This document shows, piece by piece, positions 36,261 to 45,269 of a DNA stretch of 64,000 nucleotides. Every line of letters starts with the position of its first letter. Position 1 is the first letter of the stretch. The position numbers were made by a program, and so were the translations under genes. The stretch is taken from assembly GCF_000169175.1 (NCBI RefSeq), contig NZ_AAWS01000005.1, positions 62,001 to 126,000 on the forward strand, in the 5' to 3' direction. A model generated the notes under the pieces. It was not told the DNA's origin and ran no database searches. It saw only the letters and a list, made by a program, of their open reading frames with translations. This DNA comes from Microscilla marina ATCC 23134 (lineage in GTDB: Bacteria > Bacteroidota > Bacteroidia > Cytophagales > Microscillaceae).

Positions 36261-36971
36261 ATGCAAACAAAAGATAAAATTAGAGTATTACTTGTTGAAG
36301 ACGACTTAAATCTGGGTAATCTATTACAAGATTACCTGGAGATGGAAAACTTTGATGTACACCTGTGTCGGGACGGGGAAGCTGGATTTGAGGCTTTCGA
36401 AGCAGGAACTTATGATATATGCCTGCTTGATGTAATGATGCCCAAGAAAGATGGTTTTACGCTGGCAAAACAAATCAAAGAGAAAAACCAGGCAGTACCT
36501 ATACTTTTTCTTACTGCAAAATCGCTCAAAGAAGACAAGATTAATGGTTTTACTATAGGAGCAGATGATTACATCACCAAGCCGTTTGACGAAGAGGAGT
36601 TGGTATTGCGCATTCATGCCGTACTGAAAAGGACTCAAGGTGATCCAATGGCTCAAAAAAATGACGAAACTAAATTCAAAATAGGTAAATATACATTTGA
36701 CTATGCCAACCACGCACTGAGCATAGACGACGACGTACGACGGATAACCAAACGTGAGAGCGAGATTTTGCGTTTGTTATATTTGTATAAAAACCGAATT
36801 TTAAAAAGAGAAGAAGCCTTGGTCAGTATTTGGGGTGAGAATGATTATTTTCATGGCAGAAGTTTCGACGTATTCATTACCAAGCTAAGAAAATATCTTA
36901 AGAAAGACTCTAATGTAAAGATAGAAAATGTACATGGGGTAGGTTTTATGTTGATAGACGAAAAAAACTAG
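36261..36971 (+). CDS. OmpR-family response regulator
   Basis: A 236-residue two-component regulator. Receiver domain with acidic pair EDD (13-15), phospho-acceptor D57 (LLDVMMPKKDG), Thr in FLTAKS and Lys in TKPFDEEEL. It is followed by a winged-helix DNA-binding domain (ITKRESEILRLLYLYKNRILKREEAL ... SFDVFITKLRKYL ... IENVHGVGFML). It is the output partner of the kinase just upstream; a strong terminator follows. Confidence 0.95.
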   Translation: MQTKDKIRVLLVEDDLNLGNLLQDYLEMENFDVHLCRDGEAGFEAFEAGTYDICLLDVMMPKKDGFTLAKQIKEKNQAVPILFLTAKSLKEDKINGFTIGADDYITKPFDEEELVLRIHAVLKRTQGDPMAQKNDETKFKIGKYTFDYANHALSIDDDVRRITKRESEILRLLYLYKNRILKREEALVSIWGENDYFHGRSFDVFITKLRKYLKKDSNVKIENVHGVGFMLIDEKN

Positions 36972-36988
36972 CTATATATTTACCTAAA

Positions 36989-37026
36989 CAAAAAGACCTG
37001 AGTTGATTGCAACTCAGGTCTTTTTG
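36989..37026. terminator. Bidirectional terminator after the response regulator
   Basis: CAAAAAGACCTGAGTTG (36989-37005) and its exact inverse (37010-37026) around a 4-base loop ATTG. Serves the converging genes ending at 36971 (+) and 37047 (-). Confidence 0.9.
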
Positions 37027-37046
37027 TTTTAAGCACTGATAGTGAA

Positions 37047-37250
37047 CTAATTATCAAGTATATTTCTAATGAGCGCTTGCTGCTTAAGGTTTTTTATCAC
37101 TTGCTCCTGCAAATCGTATACTTTGGAGAATATGGTATTAAAATCCTGTTCTTCGAGTACTACAAATCTTTGATTACCTCGTTCCTCGATAGTAAATTTA
37201 ATACCTAGAGATTCGTCTTCGTAGGTTCCTATTTTTTTGTTTTCATCCAT
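37047..37250 (-). CDS. Small acidic protein of unknown function
   Basis: A 67-residue soluble protein: beta-rich N-terminal half (YEDESLGIKFTIEERGNQRFVVLEEQ) and a helical C-terminal half (VYDLQEQVIKNLKQQALIRNIL). Not recognised. It has an ATG start and a shared terminator at its 3' end, which supports it being a gene. It precedes, in the same direction, no other gene. Confidence 0.5.
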   Translation of the reverse strand: MDENKKIGTYEDESLGIKFTIEERGNQRFVVLEEQDFNTIFSKVYDLQEQVIKNLKQQALIRNILDN

Positions 37251-37387
37251 ATATTTAAGGTTTTAAGGCAAGCAAAGGGTTGCTAATACACCAATATTTT
37301 TGAGCATAAAGTATCTGCGAAGTTTGCAAAACATACCTATCACAAGTCACAAATATAGTAGAAATGATAAGAATGCACAGATATTTT

Positions 37388-39049
37388 TTAGGTGGCTTGC
37401 CTTGGTAATATATGATCATCTATTTTAAAACCCATAATCAACATATCGTCAATTTGATGTCTGCCATCCATCCAACCACCAATCGTTTGTGATAACATGT
37501 TTTTTTGGACATTGGGTGGACGGTCTTTGATTTTTAGTAAAAGCTCTTTAAAACGCTTTTTCATAAACTTGCGATCATGTTTACCGCCAAATTGGTCTTG
37601 AAAACCATCGGTAAAAATATAAAACCAGGTAGGCTCGTTTAGTTTTACCACATGTTTGGTGTAGGTACGGGCTTTGGGTTTGTTATCACGCGATCTTTTT
37701 TTACCACCAATGGGCATTTTATCACCTTTAACTTCTATCAGTTTGTCGCCTTGTATATAAATTAAAGGGTTTTTAGCACCAGCAAATTCAAGCGTGCGTG
37801 CTTGCTTATCTATTACACACAAACTCATATCCATACCATCGTTATTCTCGTTTTCCTCCTGATTTAGCGAAAACCGAATTTTAAGATGCAATTCACGCAA
37901 TATTTCTTCAGGTGATATGATCTGATTGGTGTTGACTATTTCGTGTAACAGTTGATTGCCTACCATACTCATAAAAGCGCCAGGTACCCCATGACCAGTA
38001 CAGTCTATTGCCGAGATTATTATTTTTTCGGGGAGGGGTGGAGGGCGAAAACTAGTAGTGATTTCCAGGTTTTCTTCTAGCCTTACTACCGAAAACCAGT
38101 AAAAGTCGCCACTGACAATATCGCGTGGTTTGAAGAACACAAAAGATTCTGGGAAGTGTTCTTGAATCCAGCTCAAACGTGGCAATATAGCCCTCTGTAT
38201 TCTTTTGGCATAGTTGATACTTGAACGCACATTGTTGGTTTTTTTTCTAAGTTCTGATCTTTGTTGTTCAAGAGCCTCATTGATTGTGGTCATAGCCTCA
38301 TTTTTTAGGGCTATTTCCTTGTTTTTAGCTGCCATCTCTTCCTTTTGCCGTCCCAGTTCATCATTAATGGCTAAAATTTCTTCGTTTTGCTGGTTAATTT
38401 CTTCATTATAGGCCAATATTTCTTCATGCTTTTGCAAAAGCTCTCCTTTTTGATATTCGAGGGTTTCATTAATTTTTTTGTGCTGGCGGTTAAGAGAAAT
38501 AAAATGACGCCCAATAAAAAATAGCATACTACCTACCAAACTTGCATTGGCAATAAGTAGCATTTTATGGATATGTGGTTTATTGAGCATGGAAGGCACA
38601 GGTTGGGGATAGTAGTGGTCGAGCCCAATGCCTACCACCATACAAGTAATAAATAACGGAAGCCAAAGAATATTGTAACGCGCCTCATAAAAAGTAATGA
38701 GCACAATGAGTGTAAGAAAGCTCCAGAGGCTTACCATACCACTTGCTGTGTACCCCCCCAGCAACCATTGTAACGCATAAGGAAAGGTAAGACTAAACAG
38801 TACCTGAAAGAATCGAATGAAGGCAAACCCTTTGCCACTGAAAAAGACAATAAGACCTAATAGGCTGAATGCCAGGTAACCAAATGGAAGTATGGATATC
38901 TTGTGCAACCCAAGTATGATGCAAAATACACCCCATACAAGACTCCCGACGCTCATGACTACTACAAATATAGCATAGGCGCTCTTGAAGCTGGCAGGGT
39001 ACTTTGCCAGAAAGTCTTCACTATGTATTTTTTTTCTAAGTTTAAACAT
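37388..39049 (-). CDS. SpoIIE-type serine phosphatase with membrane sensor domain
   Basis: About 553 residues (start ATG 39049). The N-terminal ~190 residues hold about six transmembrane helices with a distinctive ALQWLLGGYTASGMVSLWSF segment. A long coiled coil follows (~195-270, repeated E-E/Q-N heptads, KHEEILAYNEEINQQNEEIL). The C-terminal PP2C/SpoIIE domain shows YAKRIQRAILP, FFKPRDIVSGDFYW, DCTGHGVPGAFMSMVGN and FTDGFQDQFGG, with metal-binding Asp residues. It probably dephosphorylates an anti-sigma-antagonist-like partner in response to a membrane signal. A paralogue lies at 41975-43429. Confidence 0.88.
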   Translation of the reverse strand: MFKLRKKIHSEDFLAKYPASFKSAYAIFVVVMSVGSLVWGVFCIILGLHKISILPFGYLAFSLLGLIVFFSGKGFAFIRFFQVLFSLTFPYALQWLLGGYTASGMVSLWSFLTLIVLITFYEARYNILWLPLFITCMVVGIGLDHYYPQPVPSMLNKPHIHKMLLIANASLVGSMLFFIGRHFISLNRQHKKINETLEYQKGELLQKHEEILAYNEEINQQNEEILAINDELGRQKEEMAAKNKEIALKNEAMTTINEALEQQRSELRKKTNNVRSSINYAKRIQRAILPRLSWIQEHFPESFVFFKPRDIVSGDFYWFSVVRLEENLEITTSFRPPPLPEKIIISAIDCTGHGVPGAFMSMVGNQLLHEIVNTNQIISPEEILRELHLKIRFSLNQEENENNDGMDMSLCVIDKQARTLEFAGAKNPLIYIQGDKLIEVKGDKMPIGGKKRSRDNKPKARTYTKHVVKLNEPTWFYIFTDGFQDQFGGKHDRKFMKKRFKELLLKIKDRPPNVQKNMLSQTIGGWMDGRHQIDDMLIMGFKIDDHILPRQAT

Positions 39050-39271
39050 CAACTATGTTATTTGTGAAAATTATGCCAAAAAATCATGAAACATCAGAGG
39101 GAGTTACCGATGATGGGTTAAAATGGGTAGATATTCGGGTTGCAAGAATAAAAAGAAGTTAATTGTGGGATTTTTTATGATATATTGGTATAAATAATAA
39201 GTTTTTTGATAAATTAACCCAATTATTATTAATGCTTCCACTAATAAATTTAAAAAAATACCTATTCTATT

Positions 39272-39634
39272 ATGAGTCAAAAGGAGAAGAGTTTGGCACA
39301 CTTTCAAAATCTATACTTGTTGGCAATGGCTGATGATAAGTTGGAAATCGAAGAAAAAATATTTTTAACCGAAATAACCAGAAAGCTAGGATTAAGTCTT
39401 GAAGATGTTTCACCAGTGATTGATAATTATAAAAACCTTGACATGGTGATTCCTGAAACCAATGAACAACGTCTACACCAGTTGAAAGACTTGGTGCGTA
39501 TGATGGTCATTGATGCACAGATTCACGATGATGAATATACAATTTGCCTGAGGTTTGCCGAAAAATATGGCTTTTCACAGGGAACACTTGAGGGGTTGAT
39601 TGACCAGGTAATCAAAGAAGAAAAAATGAATTAA
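39272..39634 (+). CDS. TerB-like helical protein
   Basis: A 120-residue all-helical protein. LYLLAMADDKLEIEEKIFLTEITRKLGLS near the start and RMMVIDAQIHDDEYTICLRFAEKYGFS in the second half are the paired acidic-helix pattern of TerB/DjlA-type domains (tellurite-resistance family, metal-binding). Function in Bacteroidota is unknown; no other ter genes are nearby. Stands alone between genes of the signalling cluster. Confidence 0.72.
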   Translation: MSQKEKSLAHFQNLYLLAMADDKLEIEEKIFLTEITRKLGLSLEDVSPVIDNYKNLDMVIPETNEQRLHQLKDLVRMMVIDAQIHDDEYTICLRFAEKYGFSQGTLEGLIDQVIKEEKMN

Positions 39635-39863
39635 ATCTAGAGTAATATATATTTGCCATATCGCCATTGTACTTTATTGGCTATGTTTTTTACAATTATT
39701 ACCCCTTGATTATGAATAACTTATATATTATATTTCTGATAATACAATAAAAACTAGATAGTTTTTTAGTTTTATAAATATTTAACCTATTAAATAATAA
39801 GTAAAACGAAAAAAATAAAATTTTCTAAAAAAGGGCAGTATTTGTTTGTTCCGTTTTGCGGAA

Positions 39864-40009
39864 TCTCTGATTGCACGATGAAAAAAATATTTGCGTAGCC
39901 TTGGCTATGGAACTATTAGCTTCGAAGAGCCCTCCGAACTTGATTCGGAGGATTTATAAACTTGGCACAGTGTAGCCTTGGTTTTTTGAAGAAGTACAAC
40001 AATCAGAGA
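39864..40009. repeat. Palindromic element upstream of HMG-CoA reductase
   Basis: TCTCTGATTG (39864-39873) and CAATCAGAGA (40000-40009) are exact terminal inverse repeats of a 146-bp element. Inside are GTAGCCTTGGCTATG, a GC-rich hairpin CCTCCGAACTTGATTCGGAGG, and T/A runs. Resembles the element near 27735-27815. It occupies most of the 433-bp gap; TATTTTTG at 40030-40037 may be a -7 element for the next gene. Confidence 0.65.
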
Positions 40010-40067
40010 CCAGGCCCTATGGATTAGGTTATTTTTGTAGTTTTACTAAATTGACGAATTAAATCCT

Positions 40068-41621
40068 ATGACTCTAGTTCCAAGTCTTTTATTAAAACAG
40101 CTTTATACCCATGGTAGCCTCGAAAACGCTGAGGGTGGGGTATCATTTGCAATTAAAAACCGATTGAGCGACGCTACGCTTACACAAATCACAGGCGTAA
40201 AAATATCAGGAGAAGAAGTTCCATTAACTAAAATTAAGGTTGATCTTGGAGACGGTAAACCGTTGGCTCCCAAAGATATTTCAGAAGAACGCCCCATAGA
40301 ATTTCCACTTCGTAAAACATTTAGGGTTGTAGCAGCTATCAACGAATTGCCAGAAGGCAAACATAGTATTGAGGTGTCGTTTGCCGTGGCCCCTTTTGGT
40401 AACCTTGATTTGCAGGTAGACGATGCTATATCAAACAAAGACAATGGTGATACTGTAAAAATTCCACGCGATGATTTGGACGACTACAGCGAAAAGGCCA
40501 TCAAAACCCGTCAGGAGTTTATAGAAAAGTATACCTCAAAAAAACTAAACCATACCAAAAATTACTCATTTGACCCCCATATGTTAGCGGGCAATTGCGA
40601 ACATTTTGCTGGAGTGGCACAAGTACCATTAGGATTTGCAGGTCCTTTGAAAGTAAACGGTGAACACGCTAAAGGTGAATTTTTGATTCCCTTGGCTACT
40701 GCAGAAGGTACACTGGTAGCTTCTTATAACCGTGGAATGAGCGTAATTAATATGAGTGGAGGGGTAAAGTGTACTATTATTGGAGACGCTATGCAACGTG
40801 CCCCGGTATTTATATTTGAAGATGCCCGTGGCGCCAGAGATTTTGTGAAATGGGTACACGCCCACGAAAAAACGATTGCTTACCATGCCGAAACTACCTC
40901 AAGTGTGGCAAAGCTCCAAGATATTGACCATTACCTGTCTAACAAGTTTGCTTTTTTACGCTTTAATTACTTTACTGGTGATGCCGCAGGACAAAATATG
41001 GTAGGCAGAGCTACTTTTGCCGCCTGTAGTTGGATATTGGACAACTATAAAGACAATAAAATAGAGAAGTTTTTCCTTGAGTCGAATTTTGCTACCGATA
41101 AGAAAGCTTCGCAAATTAATGTAATGCGCACCCGTGGAAAACGTGTAGTAGCCGAGTGTGTGGTAAAACGTGATGTATTGATTCAACGAATGAGGGTAGA
41201 GCCTGAGCAATTGGCTTATCACGGGCAAGTGGCAAATATAGGAGCAATCCTTTCGGGAGCTAATAACAATGGTTTGCATTCGGCAAATGCGATTACGGCA
41301 ATGTTTATTGCTACCGGACAAGACGTGGCAAATGTGTCAGAGTCTTCAGCAGGAATTATTTATAGTGAAGTAACCGCTGAAGGAGACTTGTACATTTCTA
41401 TTACCATTCCGTCATTGATTGTCGCTACTTATGGTGGAGGAACTGGACTTGCTACCCAAAAAGAATGCTTAGAATTACTGGATTGTTATGGCAAAGGCAA
41501 GGTAAACAAGTTTGCTGAAATTGTTGCCGGAGCAGTGCTTGCCGGAGAAATCTCACTGGCATCAGCTATTTCTTCTTCAGACTGGGTGTCTAGCCACGAA
41601 CAGTATGGTCGTAATCGATAG
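40068..41621 (+). CDS. hmgA: Hydroxymethylglutaryl-CoA reductase
   Basis: A 517-residue HMG-CoA reductase, making mevalonate for isoprenoid synthesis. The four catalytic residues of the family are seen: E213 (ATAEGTLVAS), K345/K346 (FATDKKASQI), D419 (ATGQDVANV) and H510 near the C-terminus (SSHEQYGRNR). The TDKK and C-terminal His patterns fit the class I (NADPH-type) enzyme. The first ~125 residues are an extra domain, beta-rich, of unknown role. The catalytic part starts near KTRQEFIEKYTSKKL. No other mevalonate gene is adjacent; a terminator follows. Confidence 0.92.
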   Translation: MTLVPSLLLKQLYTHGSLENAEGGVSFAIKNRLSDATLTQITGVKISGEEVPLTKIKVDLGDGKPLAPKDISEERPIEFPLRKTFRVVAAINELPEGKHSIEVSFAVAPFGNLDLQVDDAISNKDNGDTVKIPRDDLDDYSEKAIKTRQEFIEKYTSKKLNHTKNYSFDPHMLAGNCEHFAGVAQVPLGFAGPLKVNGEHAKGEFLIPLATAEGTLVASYNRGMSVINMSGGVKCTIIGDAMQRAPVFIFEDARGARDFVKWVHAHEKTIAYHAETTSSVAKLQDIDHYLSNKFAFLRFNYFTGDAAGQNMVGRATFAACSWILDNYKDNKIEKFFLESNFATDKKASQINVMRTRGKRVVAECVVKRDVLIQRMRVEPEQLAYHGQVANIGAILSGANNNGLHSANAITAMFIATGQDVANVSESSAGIIYSEVTAEGDLYISITIPSLIVATYGGGTGLATQKECLELLDCYGKGKVNKFAEIVAGAVLAGEISLASAISSSDWVSSHEQYGRNR

Positions 41622-41624
41622 CTT

Positions 41625-41720
41625 CTACAGCTTCAAGCTTTTAGCAATAAGCTTCAAGTTTGACGCTGCTCTACAAGCAACTTACCTATTTTATAATGCA
41701 TTGATTTTTAATGGTTTATA
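41625..41720. repeat. Diverged remnant of the modular repeat
   Basis: AGCTTCAAGCTTTTAGC and AAGCTTCAAG, then GCAACTTACC...TTGATTTTTAATGG...TTTATAAAG, an eroded version of the TGATTTTCAGT unit. The rest of the 353-bp gap contains the terminator at 41759 and nothing else I recognise. Confidence 0.45.
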
Positions 41721-41758
41721 AAGTCGGTAGATGGAAGTAAAAGTTAATCTTTATTGAT

Positions 41759-41796
41759 AAAAGGCTTGAATGACTACTCGTTGTTCAAGCCTTTTT
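41759..41796 (+). terminator. Terminator after HMG-CoA reductase
   Basis: AAAAGGCTTGAA (41759-41770) and TTCAAGCCTTTTT (41784-41796) pair around a 13-base loop and end in Ts. Confidence 0.85.
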
Positions 41797-41974
41797 CATT
41801 TTTAGAGTGGACAAACCTGTTTTAAAAAATATATTGTCACCGGAGGTAAAATGGTATGGTTTAGGTGTATTTACCTGCTAATCTTAAAAGAAAGAATAAT
41901 AATGGATAAGTTTTAAACAAGTCCTTTAGACTACCTTCATCTTGGTGAACGCTTGCCTAAAAGAGTTTAAGTTT

Positions 41975-43429
41975 ATGAAAAAGCGTTTATATAAAATAAC
42001 ATTAGATTTTATTGACCATATTGGTGTAACCTCTGAAGATTCTTCTGAAGAAGTTAATTCAAAAAAAATGCTGGTATTACTAGCTATTTTCATGTCAATA
42101 GGTGGGTTGATGTGGGGGAGTTTGTTAGCTTTTTTTAGCTTATATCAAGCAATGATTATCCCTTATGCTTATGTGTTATTATCCTTGTTTAACTTATTGT
42201 TTCTGCATCAGTCAAAGCAACTCCAAGTTCCTCGCTTTTTTCAAATTACCATTAGCTTATTATTACCTTTTACTCTACAATGGCTGCTGGGAGGGTTTAT
42301 TTCTTCAGGCATAGTAATGCTTTGGGCTGTCTTGTCTTTGATTGGCACCATTGCTTTGTTTGAGGGCAAGAATGTATATGGTTGGCTTCTTTTTTTTATC
42401 TTTCTAACTTTACTTTCTATTTGGCTAGAGCCTTACATTGTTGGGTTTAAACCCAATATCTTTACTCCAGCAGTTTCTCGAAATCTAATCATTATTAACA
42501 TCATAATGATTTTTTCTATTGTTTTTGTTTTATCAAAAATAAAAGTAGATCAAGATTTATTGGTAAAAAAAGAGCTTGATACAGCCTACGAGAAATTACA
42601 TATAACCAAGGAAGAAATTGAGATTAAGTCAGAGCTATTATCAGATGCATTTAAAGATATTACTCAAAGTATAAGGTATGCTGAAAGGATTCAGAAAGCA
42701 ATGTTGGGTAGTCCTCAAGGTTTGATTGACTTGTTTAGACAAGGTTTTGTTTTTTTTAAGCCAAGAGATGGTGTTTCGGGCGATTTTTTTTGGCATACTA
42801 CCATTCAGTCTACCCTTGACAGTAACCCCAAAAAGCTAGTAGTAGTAGCTGATTGTACTGGGCACGGCATTCCAGGGGCATTTATGACAATGTTGGGCAA
42901 TGCCTTGCTTGATGAGGTGGTAAATGAAAAGCAAAGAGTTAAACCTGATGAAATACTATACGAGATGGACAGAAAGGTCATTGCTAACCTTCACCAAAGA
43001 GGGCAAAATGATCAAGTGAATGATGGAATGGATATGGCGGTATTGATTATTGATGAGGTAACACGAGAAGCTTGTTTTGCTGGGGCCAAATTGCCGCTAT
43101 GGATGGTTTGCAAGGGTAAGATAACTGAGATCAAAGGCTCTAAGTTTCCAGTAGGTAGTACCCAGTATAAGGTAGCCAAACAATATGATTGTAACAACTT
43201 TAAGTTTGAGCCAGAGACAACTTTTTATCTTTTTTCAGATGGTTATCAAGATCAGTTTGGAGGTGATAAAGGTAGAAAGTATTTGCGTAAGCGCTTTAGA
43301 GAATTTTTGCTTTCTATAAGTGTACATTCGCTAACCGAGCAGCACCAAATGCTAGAACAAGAGTTTAATGAGTGGCAAGATGTATATTCTCAAACTGATG
43401 ATGTGTTAGTAATAGGAGTACATATTTAA
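41975..43429 (+). CDS. SpoIIE-type serine phosphatase, paralogue
   Basis: A 484-residue protein from ATG 41975 (MKKRLYKITLDFIDHIG). Same architecture as the gene at 37388-39049: about six transmembrane helices with LQWLLGGFISSGIVMLWAV, a shorter coiled-coil linker (~180-215), and a PP2C/SpoIIE domain (YAERIQKAMLG, FFKPRDGVSGDFFW, DCTGHGIPGAFMTMLGN, FSDGYQDQFGG). The two are clear paralogues about 3 kb apart on opposite strands, separated by TerB-like and HMG-CoA reductase genes. Phosphatase target unknown. Confidence 0.88.
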   Translation: MKKRLYKITLDFIDHIGVTSEDSSEEVNSKKMLVLLAIFMSIGGLMWGSLLAFFSLYQAMIIPYAYVLLSLFNLLFLHQSKQLQVPRFFQITISLLLPFTLQWLLGGFISSGIVMLWAVLSLIGTIALFEGKNVYGWLLFFIFLTLLSIWLEPYIVGFKPNIFTPAVSRNLIIINIIMIFSIVFVLSKIKVDQDLLVKKELDTAYEKLHITKEEIEIKSELLSDAFKDITQSIRYAERIQKAMLGSPQGLIDLFRQGFVFFKPRDGVSGDFFWHTTIQSTLDSNPKKLVVVADCTGHGIPGAFMTMLGNALLDEVVNEKQRVKPDEILYEMDRKVIANLHQRGQNDQVNDGMDMAVLIIDEVTREACFAGAKLPLWMVCKGKITEIKGSKFPVGSTQYKVAKQYDCNNFKFEPETTFYLFSDGYQDQFGGDKGRKYLRKRFREFLLSISVHSLTEQHQMLEQEFNEWQDVYSQTDDVLVIGVHI

Positions 43430-43469
43430 AAACATCGTATAAAGGAAGGTACGAGTAATCTCATATTAT

Positions 43470-43675
43470 TCAAGCTTTTTTACTACTCTACCCTACTATT
43501 TTTCGCCCTGATTTGTGTCTTCACAAATCAACCCACCCATAAGCCTAAAAACGACTTGTTTTAGGGTTCCGATCGCCCCCGAATGGCGGGATTTATCAAT
43601 TGGTGAAGAAACACAACCGAGGCGAGGACAGTACTTTTAAAAAAAAGCTGGGTAGAGTACTTTTTTACGCTCCCC
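43470..43675. repeat. Imperfect palindromic element with GGGTAGAGTA ends
   Basis: Left TACTCTACCC (~43484-43493) and right GGGTAGAGTA (~43653-43662) are inverse copies near CTTTTTTA tracts. Inside are ATTTGTGTCTTCACAAAT and matching GGTGAAGAAACACAA. It is non-coding and lies upstream of MITE family 2 copy A. Confidence 0.5.
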
Positions 43676-43740
43676 TCATAATGTTTTGCCCCAATGCCTC
43701 AACAAATCCAAGGTTTCATTTGTAGCTTCAGGCTATTATT

Positions 43741-44027
43741 AGAGCTTGTTTAAGTTTTCGCATTTAGCGTGATTTTCGATGAGTTTTGTTCTTAGATGCG
43801 TTAAATTTTGAATGAATAGCCTAGCTAAGTAACAGCAAGTAATTAGCTAAGGGTACCTCATTCATAATATGGTTGTTACACCTACTCATTAGGTATATTT
43901 AATTCTGCCTTGGTACTTATTGATGATAAATTTAACAATATATGAGGGGAAAATTTGCGTAAAGCACCTATTAGGTGAACCGAGCTTTAGCGAGCTCAGC
44001 CTTTTCGGCTAATTTTAAACAAGCTCT
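43741..44027 (+). mobile_element. MITE-like element, family 2, copy A
   Basis: A 287-bp element bounded by AGAGCTTGTTTAA (43741-43753) and its inverse TTAAACAAGCTCT (44015-44027). The flanking bases TATT on both sides may be a 4-bp target duplication. It shares long blocks (TGATTTTCGATGAGTTTTG, GCGTTAAATTTTGAA, AAATTTAACAATATATGAG) with copy B at 60606-60767, but carries extra central sequence and an added hairpin (CGAGCTTTAGCGAGCTC) near the right end. No ORF. Confidence 0.8.
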
Positions 44028-44084
44028 TATTACAAAAGTGTTTTTAAATTTTGTAGGTATATTATCTATTATATTTATTCAGGT

Positions 44085-44933
44085 ATGAAAACATTTGTTA
44101 GTTGGGCAACCTTGTGCTTTTGTCTGTTGAGTTGCGCTGGTAGTGAGCCAACACATTCGTCAGATACAGATAGTTTGTATCAAAAAACAGCCATCATAGA
44201 CAAGCCAGCAGTAGTGAGCGCCAGGTCTGGTTTAACTTTACGCAAACTACCCAAAGAAGATTACCAACAAGCATGGCTGTTGCCCTACAATGCTATAGTA
44301 AAAGTACATAAACAGACCAACGTATTAGAAACTCACCAGGGTATCATGGGTAAGTGGTATCATGTGAAGTATTTAGACAAGAGCGGGTATGTATTTGGAG
44401 GCTACCTAAACATAGGTACCATTATGCAAGCTCCAGCACCCGATGAGCAAGCAGTAGAAAAAATATTTGATACCCACATGCAAGGAGTGCTTCTGCGGGC
44501 TTTGGTCAATGTCAAACATGGCTTGATCTTACGTAAACTACCTAGTACCAGTGCCGAAAGTATCACTATTATTCCGCAGAGTGAAGAGGTGGGCATTTTG
44601 AAATATTTAAAATCTACCGAAGTAGTAGAAGAGCGTTGGGGCAATTGGTGTAAAGTAAGGCATCGACAAAAAGAAGGGTATTTATTCAGTGGTTTTTTAA
44701 CCTTTACTACTGCAAAGATAACCAATGTTATTGGGGCAAAACTAAGACAGAAGGCAACAATTAAGAGTAAAATGGAGTTATTGATTCCACAAGGTAGCAG
44801 GGTATTTTTATTGAGCAACAAGCCAGTAACAAAAGCTATCATAGGAGGGGTAATTGGGTATTGGTATAAGGCCGCATACCAAAGGAAGCAAGGGTATTTA
44901 TTTAGTCCCAATTTGAAAATACAAGGCTATTGA
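44085..44933 (+). CDS. Lipoprotein with SH3b repeats
   Basis: A 282-residue protein. The signal peptide ends in the lipobox LLSC (Cys ~17), so it is lipid-anchored. Three SH3b-like repeats follow at ~42-110, ~140-215 and ~218-282 (SGLTLRKLP ... GKWYHVKYLDKSGYVFGGYL; HGLILRKLPST ... GNWCKVRHRQKEGYLFSGFL; GAKLRQKATI ... GYWYKAAYQRKQGYLFSPNL). Such domains often bind peptidoglycan or proteins. Monocistronic, with no recognisable feature in the 336 bp that follow. Confidence 0.82.
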   Translation: MKTFVSWATLCFCLLSCAGSEPTHSSDTDSLYQKTAIIDKPAVVSARSGLTLRKLPKEDYQQAWLLPYNAIVKVHKQTNVLETHQGIMGKWYHVKYLDKSGYVFGGYLNIGTIMQAPAPDEQAVEKIFDTHMQGVLLRALVNVKHGLILRKLPSTSAESITIIPQSEEVGILKYLKSTEVVEERWGNWCKVRHRQKEGYLFSGFLTFTTAKITNVIGAKLRQKATIKSKMELLIPQGSRVFLLSNKPVTKAIIGGVIGYWYKAAYQRKQGYLFSPNLKIQGY

Positions 44934-45269
44934 GCGTAATATTGCATGAATGCAAAACATCGCATTGTTTAAACTTGCTTTGCTCAAACACTGAACAGTT
45001 TAACCCATTTTATTACATAAAACCTTGGGTTATGTTCTGAGCATAAAAAAATTACATTTATGAACTCTGAGGGTAAAATTTATTCCAAGCTTTAAAAACG
45101 GGGCATAAAATCATTCGAAACTTCAAAAAAATCATTAATTTGTTGCAAAGATTATAAGTTGAGTAATGAGTTCAAAATAAGTGTCCAGTTTTCGGGAAAA
45201 GTCTGTTTCCATTAAATTAAAGAGAAAACGGGCAGTTATTACGCAACTGTCATTGAGTAATAAAAAACA
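44934..45269. other. 336-bp gap without recognised features
   Basis: AT-rich upstream region of the AraC-type gene. I see no gene, terminator or clear promoter. Confidence 0.5.
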
